Positions 12,068-23,862 of a DNA stretch of 64,000 bases are shown in pieces (positions within the stretch are counted from its first letter, which is position 1; every line of letters starts with the position of its first letter). Source of the DNA: Arctopsyche grandis. Lineage: Eukaryota; Arthropoda; Insecta; Trichoptera; Hydropsychidae. The notes below the pieces were generated by a model. The model was not told where the DNA came from. It saw nothing but the letters and a program-made list of their open reading frames with translations, and did not search any database. The translations under genes and the position numbers were made by a program. The stretch covers positions 5,895,001 to 5,959,000 of the forward strand of contig NC_135361.1 of NCBI RefSeq assembly GCF_051622035.1, written 5' to 3'.

Positions 12068-12390
12068 TGTTAAATAGTGAATTAGATCTTATGTACTGAA
12101 TTTAATGATCCTAGTTTTAAAACTGTGATTCGCATAGAAGTAATGGTGGTATACGTATTTTATTGTTCACATCTCGGATAACCAGCTTTGAATGAATCAA
12201 TAGAGCAATCCGCTGACCTTTTATACTCAACGCCGTGATATCTATTGGTCGATTAGTCGCGAGACCTCATTGGCTGCTAAGCGCAGCTCCCTCGGCCGTT
12301 GATTCCCAATCGCTGATTAGACGATGAGTGCTGATCACCCATTGGCCGACGAATAATGATCCTTCAATCTCCATGTTGCAATACATTACA
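12068..12390 (-). mobile_element. LTR-like sequence (family E)
   Basis: On the minus strand it reads TGTAATGTATTGCAAC to ATTTAACA, with GAGTATAAAAGG as a TATA box and CAATAAAA as a polyadenylation signal in the right order. It abuts, and truncates, the end of a piggyBac-type MITE. I see no target duplication, so the boundaries are provisional. Confidence 0.55.
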
Positions 12391-14190
12391 CCGCTTAGTT
12401 CGTGAAAATATATAAAACAGTGAAAACTAGTATGAAAAATAAATTCGGATGACGTCAACCGAACGGGTTATGTATTTGTTATAATATAATTCGACAACGG
12501 GTCCCATCAAAAAGTCCGACAGCGAAACGATTCGTCGACTGTATATTTGTACGTATAAATTGGGTATTAGCGGTCTGTTTTGACTTGTGTCGAATATGAT
12601 AAAATGCGGATTTGGAGCCTACGATCCGTTTTCGCACCTGTACTACCTATGTAGTACCTAGCCGAGGCCCCGCGCTGAGCCCCCATTATACATTCGTTCG
12701 GGTCAAATCCACAAATCTCCTGTTTGACAAGGCTTAATTTGGGGATTGAGGGTCTGGCATTAGCATACGAAATGTCGAAGTCCATCCCACGGTGTGGACC
12801 CTACTCCGATAGCTCCATGCCATGCCATCAGGGAAAAAACCTGAAGGAGTGGAGGGCTAGTACAGGAGTGCAAAAAAAACGCTGACGCGTAAGCTCAAAT
12901 TAAATGGGATTACATATATCTTACCCGCTAATGGTATTCCTCGGGAAAAGCTAGAGGATGGAGAGCTTTTAATGTTTTAAGTGCTTCGGAAAATCAAGCG
13001 ACGGAAGCTTTTGAATTATTTATTTGCATTTTATGCATACATAAAATATACACCACATCCATACATCGCAAGCTTGCATGTAGGAAGTAATTAATATTTG
13101 GAAATATATGCTTATATATTAGTCAACACTATATATGTCCTTATATAGGTTTCAATTCTTGAAAGGACACGTGGTTCAGGTGGTAAATGGACTCGCTCGA
13201 AATGAACTGTTGCGGCATACCAACTTAAACGTCCACTCGATCCAAGCATGCCAACTTCATCATTCACACATGCACTCCTCTTCGTTAGACAACTAAATGC
13301 ATGTTAAGCTGAACAAAACAAACCAGCATGTCTTCAAAAATATAATAAAACTTTCCTCGCAAAGGACCAAAGCAAATCTCAAATACACACATATACAGCT
13401 AAAAATATATACAGATAATGTGTATCTGTACATATACATATATATGACAACATTTTCGTTTTTAAGACATTCTTCATTACAGTTGGGCACTTCGCATTCA
13501 TCGAAAGTCCAAATCAAAGTCCCAGAGTTACGAGGCTTTGTAGATGAATGTGATCATTCCCCGGGGATTCAAACACCGATTCATTCTCCGATCACAGAAT
13601 AGTTAAATCCCCCTGTCTAGGTTTTCGCTTTCGTGGCATTCATTCGTAATTCTATTTGTCTACGTTGTAGCTTATACGACCCTTAAAACCCTTCGGTGTT
13701 AACACAGAATACTTATTTTCCCCCGAACAATACGTTCAATGTGGGGTTTAGCCTTCAGTATACTCGTGTATACTGTTGTACATTTCATATTAAATTTTAA
13801 ACTTTCATATATAAATTTTAATTTGAATAAACATGTGTACCTGTGCTTTGTTCCAGTTGCAAGATACTTGTTCGTTAACAAGCAGAGGCACAAGAACACG
13901 GAGAGACAAGTTTGTAAAGTATGTGCAGACAGAAAGTCATAAATCATAAAACTCGGCTTGAAATCCCAAAACAATCAAGTTTAAATATAAAGAAAGTTAA
14001 GCTAACTAACACAATATTGAAAACATTCTAACCTACACGTGTGTTCTTCAACTTCCTTGTTTTCCAAGTACGAATCAATCAATTATTCTAATTTAATTTA
14101 AAATCACATTGAAACGACAACAGCCAAAATACTAGTAAAAAAATAAAAATCAAAGGAATTTTCAATTAAAAGTGAGTGAATGTTTAAAAC
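12391..14190. other. Unassigned; no gene recognised
   Basis: Contains short chance ORFs (12567-12785 minus, 13297-13602 plus). If the LTR at 12068 is a 3' LTR, the DNA just above 12391 could be its remnant interior, but I see no gag/pol motif. Confidence 0.35.
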
Positions 14191-14196
14191 GCTTAA

Positions 14197-14340
14197 AGGT
14201 CAGACCGCACTATACGGCCATCGACTGCTGCAGCACGACACAACACGGCAAAGTTGATACAAAAGGCAACTCATTTCATACAAACAATATTTGGCCGCAC
14301 GCTGCCATTCGTGTCGCAGACGCATAGTGCGGTCAGACCT
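14197..14340. mobile_element. Short MITE with 17-bp perfect inverted termini
   Basis: AGGTCAGACCGCACTAT and ATAGTGCGGTCAGACCT, 144 bp in total, flanked by TTAA-like sequence (CTTAA left, TAAC right). Non-coding. Confidence 0.75.
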
Positions 14341-14473
14341 TAACAATCGGGTATTGTGAAGTTATCCCCATGGCGCTAATTTTACACGCAGTCTTACCAA
14401 CGCAAGTATGCAATGCGTTCTACTGGCGTGCATGCTGGAGCGATGCTCTGATACATTTTTCGTTACGAAGCTA

Positions 14474-14980
14474 CTGAAGTACGGAGCGACGAGATTGAAC
14501 GAGTGTCCCGAACCAGGGTCGAGTAAGACCCCAGTATTGTTTTATCAAAATACAGCTTTTCTCAATACAAATGGGTTCAATATATATCTTATTAATCATT
14601 TTATACATAAGGGTTGGCATTCATGTTGAGATTTGTCGGACAATTTAGTAGACAATTGTAAGGTTTGTAATTAGTATATAATAATGTGTTTGATCAGAGA
14701 TACGATATTTGTGAGGGTATCCGGACATATACCCCCTGGACATTAACCCCCCGTGCAAAAAAGCCCCGTGCAAATAGCCCCCGCAATGGATAAAAATGGT
14801 TAAAAATGGATAAAAATAATGTAAAGTAATAAATATATTAACCTTTGAAGGACGGAGCGTCGAGATCGAACGAGTGTCCCGGACCGGGGTCGAGTAAGAC
14901 TCCAGTATTGTTTTATCAAAATACAGCTTTTCTCAATACAAATAGGTTCAATATATTTCATTAATCATTTGATACATCCA
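14474..14980 (+). repeat. Pair of direct repeats of about 137 bp
   Basis: 14474-14612 and 14845-14980 share GAACGAGTGTCCCG, GGTCGAGTAAGAC and CAGTATTGTTTTATC with several substitutions. The spacer contains CCCCGTGCAAATAGCCCCCG and TGGATAAAAATGG repeats. Could be termini of one unnamed element. Confidence 0.6.
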
Positions 14981-15880
14981 CATAAAAAGTTTTAGTCCTA
15001 TAACATGTTTTTGACTATTTTTGTATTAAAAAATAACGACAAGCATCAACACGCAAAGGCGCATAAGTAAGGCCAACAGGCCACTGCATGAGTCAATACC
15101 CACGCGCCAAAAGCGACGAAAATAATAGCTTACGAAAATATAGTTGTTTCTTTCTCTCGCATTGATTCGTCGATCAACAAGAATATGCAAGCGAACAGTC
15201 AAAAACATGACTTATCACTACCGCCTTTCAAATCATACTTTGGAACGTAGAAATGTATAAATGTATTTTTTACAATGTACCCCTTTTATAAATCATACAA
15301 AATATATTAAAATAAATTTCTTGTAGTTCATTCTAGGAATACCGGGAAATATAGGGTGTATAGCTTTGAAAACCACATAGTTATTACGAAAGACGTAAAA
15401 ATTGGGGCACTTTCATACCCCACTTCGGTGAGGGAGGGCTAATTATTTTTCAATCTGATGCAAAAATCGGTTTATGTCTGCCTCAATCCTAATGTTGTCA
15501 AAGAAAATAGTACAAAAGCAACTGAGCAATGTGGTGAAAATTTTATAAGTTAAATTATCGCGTGGGAAGCGCTACGCCGTTCGCTAATAATATTAAAACC
15601 GTGTTCGATGGGATATCCGCAGTTAACCCTTTCGTGACGAGGTGTCTGCGGCTGGCGGCGCATCACCATCATCACGCGTGGCGTTTTCCCAACGCCGATT
15701 TCAATCAACCATTTTGATATCGCGTGTTGTCGAACTGACGTGCAACTCGCCGCTAATCTGCTAAACGCGGACACGTCAACTCTCAAACGACCGTTGAATT
15801 CTGAATTTCAGCCAAAAAGCATAAAAAAAAGAAATTTTCCACATTTACAGCCGATTTGATTTTCTTGGTTCAAGTTTTAG
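14981..15880. other. Unassigned, with a GC-rich island at 15545-15790
   Basis: The island (GGCGGCGCATCACCATC, CGCGTGGCGTTTTCCC) stands out from AT-rich flanks and is open on the minus strand for 78 codons without family resemblance. Confidence 0.35.
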
Positions 15881-15881
15881 C

Positions 15882-16230
15882 CAGCAGCATAGCTCGGTCG
15901 CTTAGCTTCTGCTTAGCACCGAGTGGCGCCGGTTTCGATCCCATGAGCTGACCTCGATTGAAAAGAATTTTTCTGAGTATATCTGTAGTGCTGCTGGTCA
16001 GACTTGAATAGCCAGCAGCGTGGTCTAGTGGTAAGTGTTGTATTCTCTCGTGCTAGAGGTCACGAGTTCGCTTCCCACTGGAGTCTCATTGCTGGCCAGA
16101 CCTTGGTTTGTCGAGGTCGATCTTTTCATATCAGAATTTGTCAATTTTTCTGATTTGAAACGATTCCTGTAAAATCGGCTTTCTTATCCAATTTTCTATT
16201 GCGAAAAACCTTGAGTTATTATTATCTCTT
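15882..16230 (+). mobile_element. SINE with two successive tRNA-like heads
   Basis: First head: CAGCAGCATAGCTCGGTCGC with GGTTTCGATCCCATG. Second head, starting 16013: GCCAGCAGCGTGGTCTAGTG with GAGTTCGCTTCCC. The common body follows (TCGATCTTTTCATATCAG, GAAACGATTCCTG). This is either a dimeric SINE or one head inserted behind another. Confidence 0.65.
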
Positions 16231-16529
16231 AGGTTTCGCCAGATTTTCTCCATAAATGTATCTATGGATGATTATTGAAATATAAATATTTCGTATTGTT
16301 ACATAATAAATAATGTTATTATTCGTATTGTTTACGATGTTTATATTAATGTCTGACCATATATGTCAGATGATATTTGGATTTGTTTGTATGTTTAATT
16401 ATGTATTTAATAATATATGTATTATATGATGTATCGATTCTTAATCTGTTTAGCACATTCGCCGCTTTGAAGCAATCTATAAGGCGAATGTGCATGATTA
16501 ATTGAAAAATGAAAATTAAATAAAATTTG

Positions 16530-16815
16530 TGACTCCAGGTCGATCGTTTCCTATCAGAGTTTGCCAATATTTCTGATTTCATTGTTGAAACGGTTCCCGA
16601 TTAAATTGGCTAAAAACCTTCCTACCTACTATGTCACCACTATTTGAGTATGATTAATGTACAATAAAATTTATGTAAAATTCATAGATGTCTCCTTAGT
16701 TACAAGTTTTTAGTGTCTCGTAATTCATTGACTTGTGTAATAAAAATGCTGCATTGTTTATAATTGGCCAGGAAGGCGCATTGGGGTTTACCTGTAAGGC
16801 CTTCCTGGTATATAC
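16530..16815 (+). mobile_element. SINE body and tail
   Basis: GTGACTCCAGGTCGATCG, TTGAAACGGTTCCCGATT, TATGTCACCACTATTTGAG and ACCTGTAAGGCCTTCCTGG in family order. The head is absent. Confidence 0.65.
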
Positions 16816-17246
16816 ATATAAAAAATAATATAAATAATAAAGACACCAAATTTTCTTTTACCTACTTCACTTAATTAAAATGACTTAAGCACATAGTGAT
16901 ATACTAAGTGGAAGCTGTCGATTTTTTTTTCAAAACTACCGCAAGGTGTTACCTTACCTTGCATGACGTTACGTGTCATTACGCACTTCCTTGATTAATT
17001 TTCTCTACCGAAACTATAAAAGTTAAAAGTTCAAAAACTTAAATTATAATACGACAAATATATAATATTATATATGTACGTATGTATATATGTAGATATT
17101 CCAGCTCCGAGTGAATTGAGAGAAAGACAACGAAACTGCTTTCTATATAGTGATGTCGTTCTAGGGTTTCTGAGCGTTTCCGGAAACCTGTTGTGAAAAA
17201 TTAAAAGTTTTCGGAAGCCCGCTATTTGAAATAAGAAAATTCGATA

Positions 17247-17755
17247 TGTAATGGACGGATTTATGCGCGTCTTTATGCAGAGGGCGTTATACGTCGTTAT
17301 TCTTCCAAGAGTCGAGGTATGTAGAAATGTGGACTAACCTTGGGATAGTTATATATAGGTATATAGTCGGGGAGGTTCCTGACTGCAAGTCGTCTGCGTT
17401 GATAACAGCTTCCTGGCTCGGGAAACTGGCTCTGCGGTCGTCTGGTCGGTTCTCTCACGGCTGAGGTTTCTCCGGAAACGGCGTGAGGAATGCAGGGGAC
17501 GTTGTGCTGGAACTCAGGGGAGGGAGTGATGCTACACTCAACCTCGCGGCGGTTCTTCAGCACGGATGGTGATGGATCTCTGGGCCCCGTCTCCCCCTGG
17601 AGACGTGCACAGGAGAGATCTTTCTTCGACGGGAGATCGCGGGTGAGAGAGCGCGCGCTACATGCGCGCGCGCCTATAAGGCTTTTCCCTAGGTTGTCAC
17701 TCGAAATAAAGGGCGAGTGTTGCCCTATGGGACGATGGGAAAACGTCGCGTTACA
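17247..17755 (+). mobile_element. Solo LTR (family B)
   Basis: Runs from TGTAATGGACGG to CGTCGCGTTACA, 509 bp, with GATA on both sides as a 4-bp target duplication. An AATAAA lies at about 17705. The body is GC-rich compared with its surroundings. A second copy is at 40531-40991. Confidence 0.82.
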
Positions 17756-18720
17756 GATATAATTTACGGGAATATTTTTAAAAGATTTTCGATGATTGCA
17801 ATTTTTGAGACGAAAAATAGTTCAAATGTGTTTAATTCATAGCTGAATACATAGCAGGCAGGGAGAACTTCTAAACGTAGAAAAAAAATGAAATCAATGA
17901 AATAATGTTTTCAAATAAAATAATTAAAAATTTTACTTGGAAAAATTATTCATTTTTACATGAAAATTAATATTACTTTTTAGTGCTCGTGCAATTTTTT
18001 CTAGAAAAAATAGCCTTTAGTACTCTAATCTAAAATTTTATATGGCTTTTGGCGATCTAATTTTAAAATTTAGAGCGCCTTTTGGCGCCCTTACTTATTT
18101 GGCTAAAACCGGCACTGCATATACATAGATCGGAAGCCCGTTGTTCCGAAATTGGGATGACACCACTGCCTCTAACATTTTTGACACGATCAGTTGTCGG
18201 TCTGCAGACAGGCCGCAAATCAACGCACGCATGTCGTTCGTCAGCCACCCCACATACGACCTTGATATTCATTATTCAGGTCCGGATTAATGGCGAGAAC
18301 GGTTCCATCTGGAGATCGACTACGTGGAAATCGCACATCCACACAGTAGTGCACATCGCATCGGCACGAAGGGAGTAGGCCGAACGTGTTGCAACTGTCG
18401 GAAAATTGAACCGAACACGTCCGGCTGCATATCCTCGTACCACGTTAAGTGCATACACCTGCCTGGTACAATGGGTACCCGGAAACCGCACCATTCAATT
18501 ACCCCCGTGTTGCCCTAACCGTTGCGCATTATCAATTCAACCAGACATAATCTATTAACCGCACACTGGATGCGAATTATAATAATTATTATACGATTGT
18601 CGAATGCTTCCATCGGGATATTTGACGACTATCTAGTTACTAGATAGCCCCCAAATATACTAGATTCTAGTATATACATATTTATTTAAGTACATATTTA
18701 TACTATCTAGTACATATTTA
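17756..18720. other. Unassigned, with a GC-rich stretch at 18100-18520
   Basis: Overlapping short ORFs on both strands (18082-18378, 18063-18272, 18276-18494) and balanced base composition. No family recognised; may be remnant mobile-element DNA upstream of the truncated LINE. Confidence 0.35.
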
Positions 18721-19790
18721 TGGGGAATTCATACTCTGATCCCGCTTCTTTGAAGTGCGGGGTTAGACAGGGTGGGTCAATGTCTCCTGGCTTATTCAAC
18801 CTTTACATGGATGAACTTTCACATCGCCTTCGACAGACTGGAGTTGGTTGCCACATAGGAGGAATATGCAGTAACCACATCAGCTATGCGGATGACATGG
18901 TGATCTTGGCGCCTTCTCCAAGTTATGCTGCAGAACATAATATGCGGTATAATACGAGTAAATCCATGGTATTGATTTTCCGATACGGTCGAGGTCCTCA
19001 TTTCGTCCCCAACATTATTTTAGATGGTCGTAATCTTGAAACTGTTACGGAAGTCAAGTATCTGGGACACTTGCTGACGGAGGATCTATCTGATGACCGT
19101 GACATCGAAAGACAAAGAAGAGCCATTTGTGTAAGGGCAAATATGCTGGCTAGATGATTTTTCCACTCCAGTGTAGAGGTTAAGAGACAATTATTTATGT
19201 CCTTTTGTACTAGCCTCTATACTGGTGAATTATGGACCAGATACAAGCGGGAGACGATGAGGAAGATAAAAGTACAATACAACAACTGTTACCGTGCTCT
19301 TTTCGGGTTACCTAGGAGCTGTAGCGCGTCGCAAATGTTTGTAGAAGGGCATGTGCCTCACTTTGAAGCCATTCTCAGGATGAGAGCGGCCTCTCTACGT
19401 CTTCGTATATTTTTATCGCCTAATTGTCTTCTTGCTGCTGCATCTTCTCATTTGCATTCTTCATTGTATGTTCGATGGATGGAACTGCTACACCGACCGC
19501 CTTGAATAGACATCAAATTATTATTATTTATTATTATAAGACTTATTTATTATTATTTATTTATTATAATTATTATTTTTATTATTTATTATTATTATTA
19601 TTATTTATTATCAGTAATATTTATATATTTACTTATGTATTTATTTATTTATTTTTTGTTTACTATTTTTCAATACTTTTTTTATTATCTATATATTATT
19701 TATATGGGCGTTGGGGATTGCACTATTCTCCTCATCGTCTGGAATAAAAGCTATTATTATTATTATTATTATTATTATGTGTGAATTTAT
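18721..19790 (+). mobile_element. 5'-truncated copy of the same CR1/L2-like LINE
   Basis: Begins within reverse transcriptase (WGNSYSDPASLKCGVRQGG in the intact copy; here from the GGGNSY region) and runs to the same 3' terminal block and (ATT)n tail. Lesions: a 33-nt in-frame deletion after SPS that removes ALNRLLEVCSS, and a stop replacing an Arg codon at 19155. ORF pieces are 18720-19157 and 19197-19505. Confidence 0.88.
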
Positions 19791-20029
19791 GTGAGTATAA
19801 TGTTTAAGAGTAATGGCAAACAGTGGTATACATGGGTGTACACTGTTGGCAGAAGTGTATGACGCCAACTGGCAGTTGGTAGTAGAGCCGCTAGCCGGAC
19901 GGCCACCGGTAGGTGCGTACGCGCACGTGTGTATACTTTAATGTACAATAAACGACAAAGATCGCCTTTAATTGTATCTCTCCTGCAATCCTCCCTATAT
20001 CTCGAACTCTACATTTATATTATCTAGTT

Positions 20030-20355
20030 AAATAAGCCAGCAGCATAGCTCGGTCGTTAGCTTCTGCCTAACACCGAGAGGCACCGGGTTCGATCCCATG
20101 AGCTGACCTCGATTGAAAAAGAATTTTTATCAGTATGTCTGTAGTGCTGCTTGTCAGATCTGGATATTTGTGACTCCTGGTCGATCGTTTCCTATCAGAG
20201 TTTGCCAATTTTCTCTGATTTTATTGTTGAAACGCATCCCGATTAAAATTGGCTAAAATCCTTCCTAAATACTATGTCACCACTATTTGAGTATGATTAA
20301 TGTACAATAAAATGTATTTACAATTCATAGGGGTTTACCTGTAAGGCCTATATAT
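20030..20355 (+). mobile_element. SINE, head and body, shortened tail
   Basis: Head GCCAGCAGCATAGCTCGG with GGTTCGATCCCATGAGCTG, body CGATCGTTTCCTATCAG and TATGTCACCACTATTTGAG, ending GGTTTACCTGTAAGGCC. Confidence 0.7.
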
Positions 20356-20394
20356 AAATATATATATTTATAGGGCTATCTAGCCAATATTTTT

Positions 20395-20900
20395 TTGCGG
20401 GCCACAAAAATGCTGGGATTCTTACTACGAGTTAGTAAACCTTTCCAGAGTGCGTTGGTGCTTAAAATTATTTATGAATCTCTAGTACCTAGCTTTCCAG
20501 AATTTTCTTCCATTATATGAAGTCCTACCCATATGACTCATTCCTTGGCTATATCCTAGTGCATTCCTATTAGGGGCGTTAGGCTTTAACTCATTGGAGT
20601 CTCATCGTGTTATGTTTCTGGGAAACCACTTTTTTAAGCTATTAAGTGGGATAGTAAACAATCCTCAGGTATTTAATGAATTAAAGTTGTATGCACCTAG
20701 TAAGTTCAGGGACCTGAGGACGTGATTTGTTTGTTCCTCCTGTGGCTCGCACAAGTATTTTGGCAACGTCTCCTATATCTAGGGCGATATATCCTGCTCA
20801 ACCGGGTTTGCTGGTGAAATTGACCTCTTCAATGTAAACTGTGCTAGCCTGGTTGAGTGGTTGTTGAGCAACGCCAGCGGTTGATTTTACCAATTATACA
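20395..20900 (+). mobile_element. Decayed Jockey/R1-type LINE C-terminal fragment
   Basis: Broken plus-strand frames give MLGFLLRVSKPFQ, ALVLKIIYESLVPS and SPTHMTHSLAIS, which follow the AL..LY.SLV.S..EY.S.IW pattern of this LINE group. Several stops are present, and a run of TTATTATTAT follows. Confidence 0.5.
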
Positions 20901-21439
20901 TGTGAATGATTATTTTAATTATTATTATAATGATATTATGGTATTATTATTATTATGATGTTATGTTATTATTACGATGATTTTATGATTATTATGATGT
21001 TATGTTACATTATTATGATATTATATTATTATTATATTGTTATGATTGAATGACATAGCACTGTGGCTAAAATGTTAAAATAAAATAAAATAAAATATCT
21101 GGGGACACCGGACGTCCGGATTTTCCCACGCATATCCTCTTTTAAGGGAACTCGTATCTGTCCGGTATTCTTGCAAAATTTAAAAACTCCATTCCAAAAA
21201 CTGTCAATAGTGTGTAAGTAATCTTTGGATTCACTATATATGTACAAACATACATGTGTCTAACTAGAGTGCGAACCCGAGCCCTGGAAAAATAATGATT
21301 CTTAGCCACTTTGGTGGAGATGGGAGCACTTATTTTAAAATAAAATACATATTGCCAGTGGCGGATCAAGTAAATGGGGGGCGCCAGGCGCATTTGAAAT
21401 TTAAGGGCCCTATTTCAGTAAAATAATGCTGTCATCGTT

Positions 21440-22615
21440 TTTTTACTTTATGTACGTAGTAACAATAGATGAAGTTTTGTGATCATGCGAAAATTCAAAG
21501 TCGAGATTTTGACTGATTCGAACTCGGAATCGATCACTGATCACATTTTCATTTTCTAGAAAAAAATTATGTGTGTCTGTGTATTTTTTGAACACTGTTA
21601 GTCCTATCGAACTGAAACTGAGTATCGGTTACTGAAATTCTTATTGACACCACGTAATTTTTTTTCAAATTTTTAAGTTGACTGGAAATGGTACCTCCCC
21701 TTATAGGTGTACTCTTTTTTTTTAAATTTTTGAATTCAATTATCTTCCAAACCGCTAACTGAATCGGACTGAAATTTTTTCACATGTAATAGAAATAATA
21801 ATTTTTATGACTCTATATTTTTTTAATATTTTTATATGAACCGGAAGTAGTACTTTTACTCTAGAGAATCGAGGCTTTTTATATTTTTCTCAGAAACCTT
21901 TTGGTTTATTAAACTGAAATTTCATATCTAGAAGTTCAAGCGTAATAACAAGTTATGTATAAAATTTGGTAAGCATAACTCAACCGGAAGTGGCAGTCTA
22001 TTCTTGTTCGATTTTTAAACATGTGTTCTTCACGAAAAAATTCAAGTATAATTCTTGTATCAATGTGATGAAAATAAAAAAAATCATTAAATTTAATAAA
22101 CCGGAAGTGGGATTTTTCCTTTTTAAAAGGGCCAAAAATGTTGTACCCACTATTCTGTCCACACCCCTGAACATATCAATCATATGAAAATTTGAATTTG
22201 TATTCTTTATGTCCTAACTAAGAGCTGATAAGGTTTTGGTCATAAGTCGTAAGCCGGAAGTAGTATTTTTTTTTAAAACAATATTTCATTATTTTATTTT
22301 GTCCTTTTAAATTATATTAATCTTTTTGATATTTATTGTGTATAATACTGATAGTGATTTTAAGTGATAAAAAAAAATTGAACACAATCTGACAACCGGA
22401 AGTAGAACTTTTGTCTTGTGCAAGTTTACATAGACTTGCGCTCAATTTGTATCGAAAATGCTGTCTTAGCCATTAGTATTTAATAATGCTGCCGTATGTG
22501 TGAATATTTCTGTACGGTTCATTATAGGATTTTGTTTTGTGACTTTCTTATATTCCTCAATAAATAATAAAGTCATGGGTCGGTCACACCCAAATTTTTT
22601 TTACTCAGTTTGTGT
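21440..22615 (+). repeat. CCGGAAGT repeat family, copy 1 (no MITE)
   Basis: Begins ATGTACGTAGTAACAATAG and ends AAAGTCATGGGTCGGTCAC. CCGGAAGT occurs at 21841, 21984, 22101, 22254 and 22396 (spacing 117-153 bp), each after an ACTGAAATTT-type segment and before a GTAGTACTTTT or GTGGCAGT segment. There is no coding capacity. This copy shows the empty site for the MITE present in the other two. Confidence 0.7.
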
Positions 22616-23139
22616 ATGAATTTTATTCCTGTAACAAAAAACGCGTCCTCTGTTTTTCCTTGTTGTCACATAATTGTCCTACAATTCTGCTAAAAAAATC
22701 CTTCAATTTCTAGATAAATTGTAATGTCAAATCTGGAGTGTGCCGAGGATGGTCCAATATCTCCCATTAAGACTTTATCCAGTGTTTTTTCGATTTTTGA
22801 GCAATGAGATGACATTCGAAATGCAAACAAGTCATGTTCCCGTCAAGGATGCATTTCAAAGTACATATCAATATTTTTCATATCAAAACATTTGGTAGAT
22901 TTATAGTCATTATATAATATAATTAAAACACCAAGACTGGATGTTTTAGTTCGATTTATTAAAACATAGCAATTAAATGTATAAAGACTGTATTTGGTTA
23001 ATTTATGTATGTGCACAATATAATTGAAAGCTAATTATTACATACATACATACATACAATCTCAAATGGTTCGAAATCATAACTTTCGTAAACACTTAAG
23101 TTTGATCTACTGCATGACTAAAGTAACTTAAAACTTGTT
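22616..23139. other. Intergenic, downstream of mS38
   Basis: AT-rich with a (CATA)n patch at 23041-23057. No signal beyond the mS38 3' flank. Confidence 0.4.
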
Positions 23140-23862
23140 TTAAGATTTATTAAAAGATTTAAATTGTTTATATTCCACTCTCTTATCTATTCCCATCAAC
23201 TGTTTAATATAAAATTCTGGATATCGTTTCCCTCCCCATGATTTGGGAATAGGATTTGCTTTTGCTGCCTTCAATTTTCGGGAAACATACGATTCAGCTG
23301 ACCACGCTTGAGCTTCTTTTAGTTTGATCATCATTTTTGATTGAAATATCTTTTCTTTCTTTATTTCGCGACGTTGTTTTACCTGTAACAAACAATCATA
23401 AAAAATAAATATGGAATTATTCCACTAAGAAGATTTGAAATGATGTTTTAAAAGCAATTGCCTTGGCCCATTCGTATTTCATTCTCTTCCTTAGTTTTCT
23501 CAATTTGTGAACCCTCATCTTTTTCCTTCTGATGACGATCAGTCGTTCAGCTTGCTTCTCAGTTTTATCATCATTTGTAGGACAATCAATGAAATTATCG
23601 ATAGTTTTATCCAAAACAGGAACGCTGATGATTTTGGGTAGGATAGTAGTAATACGAAGTCGGGGCATATCCATAATCGGCAGTCTGGTCCGATTTAACG
23701 GCTCTTCAAAATTAGAGATAGAATTGGGTGAAAAGTGTAATGTGGAGCGCTCGTTTGCTTTGATCTCTTCGTTTTGAAATGACTTGACAAACGGCAAAAC
23801 CACACGTGCGTTCGATCCATTTGAATTGCCAACGGCAATCGTATTTATTAATTTGATCTGAC
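23140..23862 (-). CDS. AURKAIP1: Mitochondrial small-subunit ribosomal protein mS38 (AURKAIP1 family), 3' two exons, 5' exon not found
   Basis: Component of the mitochondrial ribosomal small subunit that contacts rRNA through a Lys/Arg-rich C-terminus. Exons on the minus strand: 23862-23462 (entered in phase after a TTTTAG acceptor) and 23382-23140 (stop TAA). The diagnostic region is the basic core VIRRKKMRVHKLRKLRKRM, followed across the intron by KQRREIKKEKIF and then SWGGKRYPEFYIKQL, as in AURKAIP1 and fungal Cox24. The intron 23461-23383 is 79 bp and appears to use a GC donor (AAG|GCAATT) with a TTACAG acceptor. The alternative GT donor 36 nt further on is weak and would insert 12 residues inside the core. 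The mitochondrial-targeting 5' exon should lie upstream (23.9-25.8 kb), where repeats intervene. The gene is divergent from RALGAPB. Confidence 0.82.

Larger units (their letters stand above)
19791..21439. other. Repeats and unassigned DNA
   Basis: Apart from the SINE and LINE relic listed, 20900-21060 is a TTA/ATG-rich low-complexity run. 21090-21140 includes CCGGACGTCCGG, a 12-bp palindrome. 21354 begins CAGTGGCGGATCAAG, similar to hAT-like termini. Confidence 0.4.

Noticed and set aside
16013-16090. tRNA gene candidate
   Set aside because: Continues directly into the SINE body and lacks a paired acceptor stem.
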